Part shown: positions 38,601-50,437 of the stretch, one piece after another
How positions within the stretch are numbered: the first letter of the stretch is position 1
How the letters are laid out: each line of letters opens with the position of its first letter
The notes under the pieces: model-generated
Database searches by the model: none
Seen by the model: the letters and a program-made list of their open reading frames with translations, nothing else
What the model was told of the DNA's origin: nothing
Made by a program: the position numbers and the translations under genes
Source: Callaeas wilsoni
Lineage: Eukaryota > Chordata > Aves > Passeriformes > Callaeidae
NCBI GenBank assembly: GCA_013398955.1
Contig: VWPU01001316.1
Location: forward strand, 1-64,000
Direction: 5' to 3'
Length of the DNA: 64,000 nucleotides

Positions 38601-41600
38601 ACAGGAAAGGAACGAACACTCAGCTGATGAAAGTTTGAATGAGAGTTAAAGAGCCCTTTACTCCTCCTTTCTGCTGACCTGAAATGGGAGCTCCTCTGAG
38701 GAATTCCAATAGGGTTTGACTGCACATACTTTAGGGATACAGATGACTGAAACTGGCAGTGAATAAAACATCCTGGTTTTATCTGCTACTGTTATGCCAA
38801 AAAACTATGTAGAGAAGAAAGATCCATTCTCTGCGGTGATATGACAGAAATAATGTTGGAGATAATGCATGCTGTGTGGCGCATGTAGGTAGGCATCAGT
38901 ACGGGCAGCCTTTATTTGCATCTCCCATTTGATGGCATATATCTTCCGACCACATGTAAAAACACATTCATCTCCATGACCTGCCATGGGGAACCATCTT
39001 GGTATACTCCGTGCCAGCACCAAGGAGGTACACAGCCCTGCTCTTAGGTGCTGACTTGGGCCAGTTCTGTGCTGGCCAAATGCATCATGTGGTGGGACAC
39101 GCTGCCAGCTTGGGGCTCCCCTTCTTTGCTGCAGGGGCCTGGGAGTGGAAAACGATTTCTCTGCATTTACTTTCACTGCTGCCCTCTCCCTTCACCAAAC
39201 CACTAAGTATATTTTACTGGAAGCAAAACCAGGATGCTTTTATCCCCTTTTCTGTGTTTGGTGGGATGGAAGTTTGTTAAATCTCGACACATTTAACTAT
39301 TAACTATTAAAGAATGACAGCTATGTAGGGAAGGCTGTACAGGGAAATACCAACCCCGTTCTGCTTTTTGCTTCTGCTATCTGCAGTCTGTAAATGCCAC
39401 TGGGCTGGGATATGGTATGTGCCGGTCAGCAGCTTCTCTCTCCTCTCTCTCCTGCAGTTTCCATGACAGCATCACTGACTTGTTAGTATCGAAGGAGAAC
39501 AGAGAAGTGCCTAGCAAACATTTCCTCTTTAGAGCATTTCCTGCTTGCTGGTATTGCCACAGCTTTCGCCGCTGCCTGCTATGGATCTGGCTTCAATTCC
39601 TGAGTAGCTGCAGTCTCTTGGCTCACTTGTGACATGGCTGCAGGTTATGGCCTGCTGAATAGTGGTGTTTCCAGGCTGCTATAAGCTGGAATTCAGAGAC
39701 ATTGACTGCACTGGGTGTTTTTGGAGCTTGGCTGTTCACTGAACCAATGTTATTTTGCTGGGAAAACAGGCAAGCTTGTTTTGTGCAAGCTTTTTTAAAT
39801 ACTTTTTTAAATAAATATTTTTTAAATACTCTTAGTTTATGCTCACTGGGGAGGGCAGACTGAGGAGCTGGGTCAACAAAGCTTCAAGGTCAATACCCAA
39901 CAGTGTGGGTGAGCAGCACTGGGGCTCTGGTAATCTCCTGAAGTCCACGAATTCAGGACATCGTGGCTTGGTGGCTTCCCCTGATACTTTAGCCCTTCCA
40001 CTACGTCTGCTCTGCCTGCCACAGTGTTTTGAACCTCTGCCTCTTGGCTGCAAACCTGGAAGCAGAGCGTGTGAGCAGAGGGAATAGGATGCAGACTTTC
40101 CAGTCTCCTGCACTGGTTTAAAAGATCCTTTGGCAGGGAGGAGCAACTTCTCTCTTGGCCTGTCTCTCTCACACAGATGTAAGGAACCCATCCTCCTGGT
40201 GAGGGTCTCTGCCAGGAGAGGGAGAGGGCAGGGCTAGTGAAGCAAATAACTGCAAGGCAACTTACTTCTAAATGCACACAGCACTTTAACTCATCTTTCC
40301 TCCTTTGGCTGTGCAAAGCACTATTCCAGAGCCAACTACAAATAATTTACTTTGAGCTTCTTTCAAAGCCAGTCCCATTTTTGTACATCTGCCTGCCTCT
40401 GCGATCAGACTCACGGTGTAGCCCCATAGCCATGGCTCCTGGATTCCTTCCTTCCTTCCTGCTATAACTCCTGTGCTGGTGTCTCAGCCCCTGACAGTGA
40501 TCCTCCCCACTGGACACAGTGCTCAGGCACTTACTCCTCTCACTGGATCAGGGCCTTTCCCCTGCTCTGTCCATTCCTCCCCTTGTGCCCAAGCTGCCTC
40601 TCAGACTGCCCTGCCATGGTCACTCTGTCCATAGGCTGTGCTCCCACTTTGTCTCCTCTGTGTTGACATTAGCTAAGGCAGGATGTTCTGTTCCTTTCTG
40701 TGCTGTGTTTAACTGCTGACTGTTACGGCCTGCTCTGCACTTATGAAACTGGTGCAAAGCAAGCAGTTGTAAAAAGATGCAAGGTTGCATCATGCTAGCC
40801 AGCATCTGATACAGGATGCTCTGTAGCTAATGCAGAGCTGAAGGCTGAATTCTGTCACTCCACCTCATACCAAGTGCGGGTCTTGCATGTTTTCATTGCT
40901 CTGAAAATAGCACTTGTTCAATAAAATGTAAAAATTAGTCACAGCCCATCTTGGTAAGGGCTAAAACTGCTACCATAGCCTGGAAACCACTGTACTGATA
41001 AAATACAGGATTATACATAGAATTGGATATATTGGCCAAAGAAGGAAAGACAAAAAGTCAGTCGCACGAGACAGACTAGCACGACAACTCTCCAAGTCCA
41101 TGCAAAGCAAAGTTGTTCTCATCTTCCCTTATGAATAATAACCTGTGCTTAAATCTCTTCCAGGGCTCGTCTGTCTGTCAGGTGACAAGTATAGGAGTGA
41201 CTGTTATACTGCTTTATACCTCACGAGCCTGTTACAACTTGTTCATCTTATCATTTTCTCAAACCAAGAAAGTCAACTCTTTTGATTACGATTGGTACAA
41301 CGTGTCAGATCAGGCAAGTATGAAAATATTGGCTAATGAGAAAACCTCATTCTCTATCTGATGATTGATTTCCTAAATGTTATCACAAGAGGAATAAATA
41401 TATTCAAACCTTATTTTTTTTTTCTTTTATTCAATGCACTAAGATTGTTTTGCTCCAGAAATGCAAATTTCTGATAATTTTGGCATAAGGATAAAAACTC
41501 CTGTTCTATGCTAGAAGGAAAAAGTAACCATTAGACAAATAATTTTTAAAAATTAATCTTTTATTTACCTCGAATTTATTGTCAAAAGAAAGAGCACCTT

Positions 41601-44600
41601 TTATTAAAACAGACAGGTATTTTGTCCATTATAAAGAATGTGTGATACTTAGACAAGCAGAAAAACAGTACTTGATTCCACTGGAATGCTCAGTTCTAAG
41701 ACATCATAACACCTCCGACTGCCATCCAGGGCTGTGGGGTTATTTGCTTTAATTCTGGCATTAGCATGATAATTTCTGTAGTTTAAGGATAAGGCTACAA
41801 CTCTTCCCAACCTTTAATTGCAACTGACAATTTACATTGAAAACTAATAGTAATAAAACCACTAAAGGAAATAGCAGGGGATTTTTTTTAGAATTTTAAT
41901 AAATTTCAGCATCCAGCTCCTTTCTCCGCTTTGAAAAGTGTAGTTAGTTCCCAGTATTTTTCCAGCTCTTTCAAGGCTAGGCAAAATGGGAGGCATGGGT
42001 CTGGATCATGAGTATCTTTTGTTTGGCCTCAAAATCTCATGTCTCCCCCACAATCAGCAAGCACCTGCAGACCCAAAGCAGTGCTCCCAGCCACGCAAGA
42101 ACCTTGTATTGACAGGGTGGCCAAGCAAACCTGCAGCCATTAACAAATTTCTGTTGAGCAGTAGGTTAAACTGTAATTAAGAAGTAGATGAAGAGTAGGA
42201 TAGGATTGCCCTGAGGACCTCGTTATGAGTTAGTTGAGTCGGGTCTGTCAAGGGACCTCTAATCAACCCTGCTGCAGTGCAGAGAAGAGGAGTGCAGGTG
42301 TTGCCAGTGGAATTAGAACACACAGGTTTAGACAGAAGGGCATTGGGCTCTGACTTGTCTCCTGAATTAAAGATTTTCCCTCTTGTTAAGGCCTGAAGAG
42401 TTGCTGCTGCTCCTGCTGACCCCTTGCAGGGGACAATTCTTGCTCTGACTCCTGCAGCCTGGAGTAACAGGGGCTGGTATGGCCAGACTACTTGCTCCTG
42501 TTTGCCCTCTGGAGGCAGAGGTTGTTCATTGGGAGCTCACTGGAATGCTTTTTAGCCCTTGGTTTACTACTTTATTTTTTGAACATCTATTCTGGCTTGT
42601 GACATTAGGGTCGCATGGATTTTTGGGGTAAGATATTTGAACTATATATAAAGGGCCTGGAACTAAGGAGAGAGTACTCAATTTGGTACCAGAATCAAAA
42701 GTCACTTTTTAAATTACAGCCCAATAAATGTACTCTAGTATTGCCTCAGGTCACTGGTCGGAAACACCCTTCTGTACAAAACACATGAAAGGACAGGATT
42801 TGCCCTTTCTAGCTATGAGGAATGGTGGAAAGCTAGAGAGAAGATCACAGCTAATGCTGCAGTGGCAGCAGCGTTATTCAGCCTTAGAATGTGCACCAAT
42901 TTGAACAGACCCAAGACTTTCATTTTTAAAAGCAGTGCCCTTGACTGCTGATTGTTCCTTTACAGTTATTCCCATCAGGAAAAGGACTGGAAAACTAGTT
43001 CCTCATTACCTGAATTTGATCTCTTCATCAAGTGATTGCTTGCCAGGCTTTTAAGCTGGAAAGACCCCTGCATTAAACTGGTATTTCTAAAGGAAAGATA
43101 GCAGGAGGAGGAAAGGGAAATCATGTACCCAAGATAGCATATTGATTTTCTTAGCATGCCTTTAATCATTACCCAGGTTAATCTGGCTCTACTGAATGGA
43201 ATTTCTGGCATTGCCTCCTGCACCTTTAAATAAGCTGCCATCTTTATTTTTAAACACTTTACTCTTTCACTTTTCAACAGGCAGATCTGAAATGTCAGCT
43301 GGGAGATGCAGGTTACATAGTGTTTGGAGTGATCCTTTTCATCTGGGAGCTCTTGCCTACTTCCTTGGTTGTGTATTTCTTCCGTGTCCGAAACCCTACA
43401 AAAGATCTAGTAAGTGGAATTTGTTAGTGTATTTGTTAGTGTAATGTCCAGGCAGGTCTGAAGGGCTCGGCTGCTGAGGGATCTTTTGCTTCTTTACGTT
43501 CTGACTCCTCTTTTTCAATGTGTCCTCGGCAGAATGAAAGCAACCAAAACTTCCCACTTCTTTGTGCTAACTCCTCATGAAAGAAACCCATCAGGTTTAT
43601 CCAGAAGGAAGGCCAGGTGTTTCTCAGGGAGTTTATCTTAAAAATCAGGAACTTTCTTAAGGGTAGGGACAACTTCCCTTTGAGATAATATAGCACTTTA
43701 TTGGAGGCAGTGGAAAAGGAGTTTGTTATCCAGACTTGGCATCTTTCATCACATAGCAGTGAAAACAGTTGTGTGCTAACAGTTCAACAGGATTACGAAA
43801 TAATAGATTGAATTCTTTCAGCCCTGTACCCACTGAATTTTTTCCAAGTCAAAGACCAAATGCCATAGTAAGCACTTGTTGATTTGTTTTCTATTTCAGA
43901 ACACCAGAGATTAAGGTGTGAGTTGTAAGGATAATTCCCAGTAATTGTCCTAAATATCTAGGTAGTTAATAGATGGACAAGCATCTTTTTATAGCTGTAG
44001 GCAATGTCACCAGGTTAGCTGGTTGATGGGAACACAAGGAATACCAGCCCTCACTAGGATTACTGAGGTAATGTCTCTGTTTCTGTAGGCAAAATGAAAC
44101 CAAAGCTAATGTTCCTCAAAAGGGATGTGAATGGTAAATATACAACTAAGAGAAACAAATAATAGAATAACTTTCTAGACAAGGTGATGGGTTTTATCCT
44201 CATATGCACATTTCAGAGACAATGATAAAGCCAAGATGAACGAAGAAGTAATACGTGACATTGCACTAAGAAACCCCATGGATCTCAGTCTATGTGACCA
44301 AAAATATCTCAGCCTCGCTCCTGCTTAGGAGTTAACCAGGACGACTGCAAAGAGAAGAAATGTTTTAAAGTACAGGCCAGAGGTCCTGCTCTTCTAAAAA
44401 GTGACCACAGAGAGATCTCATTTAATTTAAAGTGAGTTTAGTAAGGCTAGACCTGGTGGCCAAGTTTGGATAGTGTGTGGGAGATTCACAGAGAATGAAA
44501 ATAAGGGAGGTAGTCTAATCGCTCATTTCAAAAAGCTGATCCCGTGAAAACTTGGAATCCTAATCAAACAAGAGCTCACATGGAGGCAGTATTCTCTCAC

Positions 44601-47600
44601 AAGAGCATTGCAGTAACACATATAACATATTTTTGCATTGTGATTTGCAGAAAGCCTTAAATCTCTATAAAGACACAGTTCAGAAGAGGCAGTCAGTGAT
44701 ATCACTTCTTTTATGGATACCTTTTTTAGGGTAAACTGTCACATGGGTTAGGTCATATATAGATTTTTTTTCTAGCATAGGACAAATATCTGGAGGAAGA
44801 CCAGAAATAAGTAGAACCGAAGAAAAATGAAGAGACTGCAGCAGGAGAAAACTGAACTTTATTGTGAGGTTGCCACAAGAGGGAGACCGCGGGCCGCAGG
44901 ATTTTAGGCTGATGCATTCTGTAGGCTGCTACTTGGCCAGAAAGGGTGGGTTTCGAATTAAAGCATTAAATTTAAAGAATTAAAGCAAACCCTCTTTAGT
45001 TAAACTCCTTTTAGTTAAAAAAAATCGTAACAACAAGTCTGATTAAGTAAAAATCAAAAATATTCTTTATTTTTAATAAACAATCCTGAGAAATAGTTCT
45101 TTGGTTTCATGCTTGATTTGGGACTTCAGAAATGAAAAGTTTGAGTAGAGGCATCCTGCATTCAGCTTTGCTCAAATATGAATCTCCTTTGCACAGGAAC
45201 GGGCTGTCAGCTGGCTCTGGTGCTGGCACAGGGTTACAGCAGCATGTGGCCCTTTGCCTTGCCATACCTTTAACCAGACAAATGTTGGAAATGGGAGCAT
45301 GCCAGAGATGCACTTCATTTCACCTTTGTCAAAGTTATTTAACACATAAAATAAAGGGGGAGATTAAACTGCTCTCCTGCTTAAAGCCAGAGAGAAGATG
45401 TCATCCAGGCTTATCCACAGGCACAGAGAACCCCTGTTCCCCGGGGATGGGAGCAATGGATCAGTGGGTGAAGCTCAGCAGGGTCCTACATGTCTCTCTG
45501 TACTGTTTCTAGAATCAAACTGATTTCTTGAATCTTGTATGTTTTCTGTTTTGATTCACAGGGAAATAAAGTGAAAATGCTTTGTCAATGAAAGAGTTAT
45601 ATATACACCCCTTTCCTTGTTTTATCAAAGGACCTAACCTCAGGATTTGACCCTCCCAGCACTATAGGGTAGATATTGAATTGCTCAGTGAGGGCCTAAG
45701 GGACTTTTCAGATCTGGGTTCATTAAGCAGGGTGCCAAGGTTCAACACGATCCGTTCCTGTGGTAAGGGAGGTAAGGCACCAGGGGGAGCGTTACCAGTG
45801 TGGGAGGTAAAAATCAAATCTCTTTAGGTGTTTCATAAGTTTCCTTCAGCTCCTCAGCTGCTTCCTACTGCTCATTTCGAGTCAGCTGGCTAAAAGCATG
45901 AAGAGTCCTGGAGGGACAGGAATTCAGCAGAAAGGTTGAATGCAGACTGGAGGGTGGTTTCAGAAAAAGGCCACGTGTTAGCTAAGAAATAAGGATAAGT
46001 AAAAGCCGTTGATTTCGCTATCACTATGCTGGTAGAGATGAACAGTAAATGCAAAATTATTCCTATTGTCTTCAGCAAATGCAAAATGGCATGTTTTATT
46101 TTGGAAATCATGAGGTAAGTTGGCAGCAACTCCTTCTAGAATCCAGGCACCAAGCAATTGATGAACAGCTATTTGATATCTATTGCAAATATTGATTGAG
46201 GTTTCCCTTCCCTCAGGCCAATGCAGGAATGGTCCCAAGCCATGGCTTCAGTCCCAGATCTTACTTCTTTGACAACCCCCGCAGATATGACAGTGATGAT
46301 GATCTAGCCTGGAATATTGCACCACAGGGGGCACAGGGCAGGTGAGATAAAAGAGTGAACCGCTTGCTTCCCAAAACAGAAACTGGAGGAGGAGGAGCTC
46401 TGACACACCGCAAAAGACAGATGTAAATTGTGTAGCTGCAATTGCTGCATCAATCCCAGCGGGGTGAGGGGAAGCAGATGGGGAAGCTGAAGTGGAAAGG
46501 CAGGACTGAGTGACTGTGGAGACCCAAGGGCCCCATAGAGACTACAAAGACACAAAACCAAAAATGGTTATGTAATTTAAGAATTGTAACAATGTGCTGC
46601 TCTTTGAAAAACTCGGGTCAGAAATTTGGGTTGCATGTTTCACCCTCTGCTTCTTCCAAGAGTGGCTTCAGAAGTGCCACTTACTCATTCAAGTGTGCAA
46701 GCAAGGCTGCCTAGAGAAACAGCTGTCTGCCTGCTCAGGGAGAGCAGGAAAAACCTGGGCAGCGCAGGCAGCAGCTTGTGACGGTTGTAGCAAGAAGCCT
46801 CTCAACTTAGGTTGCCCTGTAACATGCCTAAATGTCTTGAGAGTGACCTGAAATGGAGCATCTGCTTTCCCATATGTTGAAAGCTTAGGAAAATCCACCC
46901 AACTGCTGAAATCCTACACAACCCAGAACTGGCACAAAAATTCTGTTTTCTCTGCACAGGTGTGAGGTTTAGGTAAGGATTCCTGTCCAGGAAGGAGCAG
47001 TTTACACAAAAAAGGATAGCACCCAATTCGGAGAAGGAAAGGCACTGGCAGGACTCTATCCTGCCCTGAAAGGAGTCTCAGTTGTGTTATCCCTTTGCTG
47101 TTTCTGTAGCTATACTATGATACGAATAGATTAATATAACCACTCAAAATGCTGGCTAAGTTGCCAACCGTAGTTAACATACCCTGATGTAGTTCTTGTC
47201 ACTCATTCAGGTGAGACTGTGTAGTCACTGTCTGTGAGCCCAGGCCATGGCTCAGTAAGGCTGCATACTCACTATTTGCAGCTACCAGTCATCCTATTCC
47301 TGCATTAATTCATTTTTCACACAGTAACTAAGCCCATGGGGGTGTTTTGCACCAGCCGAGTAACCATCATAAAGCCAGAGGCACCCTCCCTGCCACACGG
47401 AGCCATCAGAGAACCAGCCACACTGGTAACACATGCACGGCTCCCAGCGGAAACCAAACCAGCCACGTGCATTGTGTCACACTGCTCGTGGGAGAAAAGA
47501 CAGCATGGCAGAGCTGCAAATCGTGTCCTGCTCTCTGGGACACAGACATGGACGTTGCAGTGCCAGGACTTGGCAGGGATGAGCAGCACCACTTCTGGGA

Positions 47601-47982
47601 TTTTCAAACACCTTCTGGAGCAGCAAATCAGAAAGGGGAGGGTCTTTAGTGAACCAAGAGAATCAGGAAACAGATAATGAACACTTGGGTCAAAATAATT
47701 GACAGATCAGAAAAATAAATAGCTGCCTGAACCCCTGCTTGGGGGTTTATTTTATTTTTGCACTTGAGCATGAGAACTACCTCTACATGACTGCATTTCC
47801 CCCACATTCTCTAACCAGCTGTCTACAGAACCAATCTGCCAGTCACTAATTCTTCCATTTTCTTCCTAAGTTTCTCTCCGGACTACTACGACTGGAGCCA
47901 TCAGAACAACAGCTTCATGGCTTACATAGGATCCCTCCAACAAGATCCAGCACTGGACACAGACCGGCCAAGCCCTATTTAA
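23313..47982 (+). CDS. GPR137B: GPR137B, lysosomal seven-pass membrane protein, complete CDS in seven exons
   Basis: The spliced CDS joins 23313-23681, 32294-32343, 37184-37406, 41164-41313, 43281-43409, 46217-46341 and 47871-47982: 1158 nt, 385 residues plus stop. The product matches GPR137B (TM7SF1) almost residue for residue in the membrane region, for example [23 protein letters not shown] and [10 protein letters not shown]. Predicted membrane segments lie near residues 25-53, 62-84, 95-122, 141-165, 178-200, 219-245 and 276-300. The C-terminal tail is polar and has an acidic YDSDDDL motif. Asn260 sits in an N-V-S sequon. In mammals the protein resides on lysosomes, binds Rag GTPases and affects mTORC1; it is also implicated in osteoclast biology. 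The human protein has 399 residues, and the difference is mostly about 15 N-terminal residues before the Met used here. ATG 23313 is the first in-frame ATG after a TAG at 23235. Intron 4 uses a GC donor. Confidence 0.97.
26551..26564 (+). promoter_or_regulatory. CRE-type Maf recognition element (C-MARE-like)
   Basis: TGATGACGTCAGCA differs by one base from the palindromic C-MARE TGCTGACGTCAGCA and contains a perfect CRE, TGACGTCA. It could bind large Maf factors or CREB/ATF proteins. Its place in GPR137B intron 1 makes an enhancer role conceivable, but only the motif is seen. Confidence 0.35.
31994..32032. repeat. Perfect inverted repeat, 17-bp arms, 5-nt loop
   Basis: The left arm TTTATACCAGTATTAAC (31994-32010) is exactly reverse-complemented at 32016-32032 around the loop CTCTT. 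Pairing does not extend convincingly into the flanks. It lies in GPR137B intron 1, upstream of exon 2. It is shorter than a usual pre-miRNA and lacks a recognisable transposon family signature. Confidence 0.95.
32294..32343 (+). CDS. GPR137B: GPR137B coding exon 2
   Basis: This 50-nt exon encodes [16 protein letters not shown] plus two bases of Arg140. It forms the loop between membrane segments 3 and 4. The acceptor is TTTTGCAG and the donor AG/GTAAGA. Confidence 0.97.
32344..37183 (+). other. GPR137B: GPR137B intron 2 (4.8 kb)
   Basis: The intron contains one CR1 3' end in reverse orientation (34160-34265) and an A-run at 34531-34545. No other exon is supported; the overlapping frames at 33244-33707 and 35289-35753 look like chance ORFs in locally GC-richer DNA. 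Confidence 0.75.
34160..34265 (-). mobile_element. CR1 LINE, short 3' end fragment, reverse orientation
   Basis: The + strand reads tcacatagtggtttgtgttg, then ggaaaggacctttaaaaatc, then catctaatccaaccc and ccatgggcagggacatcttt. This is the reverse complement of the 3' end common to many avian CR1 subfamilies. It is about 105 bp, strongly truncated, and has no coding capacity. Confidence 0.88.
37184..37406 (+). CDS. GPR137B: GPR137B coding exon 3
   Basis: It completes Arg140 and encodes residues 141-214 (LPLYLASLF... to NIYLESK), which cover membrane segments 4 and 5. The acceptor is TCTCCCAG and the donor AAG/GTAAGG, phase 0. Confidence 0.97.
37407..41163 (+). other. GPR137B: GPR137B intron 3 (3.8 kb)
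   Basis: No other gene was found. It contains a T/G-rich run at 38488-38525, a short AT-rich tandem repeat at 39788-39834 and a brief TTCC run near 40444-40459. Confidence 0.75.
41164..41313 (+). CDS. GPR137B: GPR137B coding exon 4, GC splice donor
   Basis: It encodes residues 215-264 (GSSVCQVTS... to YNVSDQ), which cover membrane segment 6 and the following luminal loop with its N-V-S sequon. The acceptor is TCTTCCAG. The donor is CAG/GCAAGT, a GC donor with otherwise ideal consensus. This junction gives Q-A-D-L-K, as in the human protein. Confidence 0.96.
41314..43280 (+). other. GPR137B: GPR137B intron 4 (2.0 kb), GC-AG type
   Basis: The intron begins GCAAGT and ends TTTTCAACAG. No gene or recognised repeat is inside. 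Confidence 0.85.
43281..43409 (+). CDS. GPR137B: GPR137B coding exon 5
   Basis: It encodes residues 265-307 (ADLKCQLGD... to NPTKDL), which contain membrane segment 7 and the first part of the cytosolic tail. The donor is CTA/GTAAGT, phase 0. Confidence 0.97.
43410..46216 (+). other. GPR137B: GPR137B intron 5 (2.8 kb)
   Basis: No exon of another gene is supported. A small CpG-containing spot is at 44880-44900. Nothing else distinct was noted. Confidence 0.75.
46217..46341 (+). CDS. GPR137B: GPR137B coding exon 6
   Basis: It encodes residues 308-348 ([10 protein letters not shown]... to APQGAQG) plus two bases of Ser349. This is the conserved tail segment with [18 protein letters not shown]. 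The acceptor is TTCCCTCAG and the donor CAG/GTGAGA. Confidence 0.97.
46342..47870 (+). other. GPR137B: GPR137B intron 6 (1.5 kb)
   Basis: No other feature is supported. The frames at 46594-46851 and 47317-47677 have no recognisable product. Confidence 0.75.
47871..47982 (+). CDS. GPR137B: GPR137B coding exon 7 with stop codon
   Basis: It completes Ser349 and encodes 36 more residues ([10 protein letters not shown]... to DRPSPI), with TAA at 47980-47982. The DYYDW motif is shared with the human C-terminus; the last 20 residues are less conserved. The acceptor is TCTTCCTAAG. Confidence 0.96.
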
Positions 47983-48490
47983 CTTCAATCAACTACAGCA
48001 TTCTAGGACATTCCAATATTAAAACCAATGTTCTGAAAAACAAAGCTTAGCAACTTTTCTTCACCTTTTGGTTTTTAGAAATTTTCCTATGCACACATAA
48101 ATGAAGAACCTTGCCATGAGCTTTTCATAGTTCAAGGAGAAGTATAAGCTAATGATTTAAACTTTGAAGACTGTTCCAGTTAATACCTTGTTCTAAGCCA
48201 TGGTATTTTGGCTTTGAATAGAGTTGTTAGAAGGTATAATTTAATCATTTTTATGCTCATTTTAAAAGAGCAAAATTTCATGAAGTGAAATGGCGTAATT
48301 ATTTTCTAAGTATTTTTATTTTTACACTGTGTATAAAGTTAAAAATACATGATTATGATCAATATACTGTAAACACATTAATAGATTTTTCAAATGCATG
48401 ACAGTTGCAATTTTACATGCACATAAAAGCCTGTAAGGAAAAAATATCAACCCAATTAAATACTGTCTTTTCAAGTTATGCCTATGTTCT
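47983..48490 (+). other. GPR137B: GPR137B 3' UTR (end approximate)
   Basis: AT-rich sequence follows the stop. ATTAAA at 48455-48460 is followed about 70 bases on by GT-rich DNA (48527-48547), which would suit cleavage near 48480. A second ATTAAA at 48703-48708 with TG-rich DNA behind it is an alternative. The actual end cannot be read from sequence alone. Confidence 0.5.
48455..48460 (+). terminator. Candidate GPR137B poly(A) signal ATTAAA
   Basis: This is the first good variant poly(A) hexamer after the GPR137B stop, 473 bases downstream, with a GT-rich element further on. Confidence 0.4.
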
Positions 48491-48719
48491 CAGAGCACAA
48501 TTTACTCTTTGGATATCACTGTTTACTCAGTGTGGTGTGATTGTTGGAGGCTAGAAGTTATCTGTACCCTGTATTCTTCTAAGAAAGTAAGAAAATTGTA
48601 TCTTCTCTGCAGCTTTAGGGACAGTCTCTTCTGAGATGGGCATCTGCTCCAACTGGAACATTGTGAATTACCAAACAAGCTGAAAATTTGTATGCTTGAA
48701 AAATTAAAGTTATGCGATC

Positions 48720-50437
48720 ATGTCCATCAATCAGATGTGTATATATGATATAGAAGAGTAAGTCATATACCTCCTCAGGGAGAGGGATACATAGCACAGT
48801 ACAGACTTATTTATTTATTTATTAAGAACCTACGAACTGCAGTGTGGGAATAGAACAAGAGCCAGGAGTACATAAAGCAGAAAATCTTCAAAAGCACCTT
48901 TCTGCATAACAAGCAAGTCAGGAAAGCTGTGCTTCAGCCTTGTATCTTCAGGGATAAATGTAGTGAGTTGTGGGAGAAAATGGTGGATAAATACCATTCC
49001 AGGATGTGATGCTGCAGAGAGCAAGTCTAAAAGTAATTATTACTAATCTAAGGCAAACAAGAACCCTGACTCCACTTCAGGTCTTTTTATTATGTCCAGG
49101 GCTCAACAGTGAAGAACTCTGCATCCCCAGCATCTCTTTCTCCTTACCCATGTGAAACAAATACTGTAACTCAATCTGCATTTCCCCAGGAGAAAAACAT
49201 ACTATTGCTAGTAGTCTTTACTTCTGTAAAAGTATTCCATTTTGAGGTGTACTACAGCATCCCCAAATGGTGGACAAGCTTCATGTTTTCCTCATACTTG
49301 CCTTCAGGAAGTACAAGTAGTCCAGAATTCTTGTGTACATTTTAGAGAATATACTGGGTAAAAAATGAGGGGATGGGGAGTAGATTTGATCAGATCTGCT
49401 TGAAAGCCAACAGCAGAACAGTGCCATACTCCCACATTGAGTCCTCCACAGTGTCTTTGGGTTTTGGGGTCTTTGTGGTAAAGCCAAAGCATGAGCCTTG
49501 CATCCAGCAGAAGTAAACTATTTGCCCTCCCAAAGCTTACATTCCCTTCTTCACATATATTCATTGAAGAAAAAAAGCCAATGAAACTATCAGTCAGATT
49601 AAAAGTGCCATAGGGTTGGGTGAAGAATTTAAATTTTATTAAACCCTCTGGAGTTCTACAGTCATGTTTGTACAAAACTGTCCGAAGACCCAGTGCAAGA
49701 GAAGTCTGCAGGAATTTCATTTTGTTCACAGTAGTTACAGCTGCACAGCAAAAATTTAAGAGAATTCTGCACTTAGAACAAACTTCAACCCTATGCCGCA
49801 GTATGCATGCAAAAAAGTGGAATGGCAAGTGACTGTAACCAAACACAGTAATGAATTAAAGATTCTAAAACACAGGAGATTTAAACAACAATGTGAGAGG
49901 TAAGATGTTAAATTTAATTTATCATCACCTATGTAACAGGCACTTACTCACCTAAGCTGGGGATGAAATATGTCTATCAAATTTTCAGTAAGATAATTTG
50001 TTAAAAATGCATACATGGAAGGAAAAAGAGAGACCCTTTCAGAGAAGTAATTTCAACATGAAGAGCCCCATTGGATGAACAAACCAAAAATATATTTACA
50101 AAATTGATTTTATAAGCTATTCTGAGAAAAGGACAGAACAGACTTAATTTCTAAATAAGCCTTTTTGTCTCTTAAAACAATTGGACTTAAGCAGGGGCTA
50201 AATTTGGCCATATTCATACAGAAACATACTGTAATTCTACAATGGATTCCTGATGTGCAGACACCACAGTGCAGTGTAAACAGCAAGAAATACACAGGTT
50301 ATCTTCATCTTTTGAATGAAATTTAAGTGAGAGTGAAAATCTGCTCATCATTTTAATCTTACATGACTATCACAAAAGTAATTTAATTTATGTAATAGTG
50401 ACCAAGTGTCATTGAAAAGTAAAAGAAAAGCAAAAAA
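48720..50437. other. Region between the convergent genes
   Basis: No gene is supported. A TTTA microsatellite is at 48810-48825. A 180-codon - strand frame (49304-49846) has no recognisable domain and its length is within chance expectation for a window this size. - strand AATAAA signals at 50438-50443 and 49635-49640 suggest that long ERO1B transcripts could extend into this region. Confidence 0.5.

Noticed and set aside
44868..44892. Second CTCF-like sequence (CCACAAGAGGGAG)
   Set aside because: Two core mismatches, and no independent support.
45772..45795. CTCF-like sequence (GCACCAGGGGGAG) in GPR137B intron 5
   Set aside because: It misses key core positions. A weak match alone does not support an insulator call.
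49304..49846. 180-codon open frame on the - strand downstream of ERO1B
   Set aside because: No recognisable domain, no splice or promoter context, and one frame of this length is expected by chance in a 64-kb window searched in six frames.
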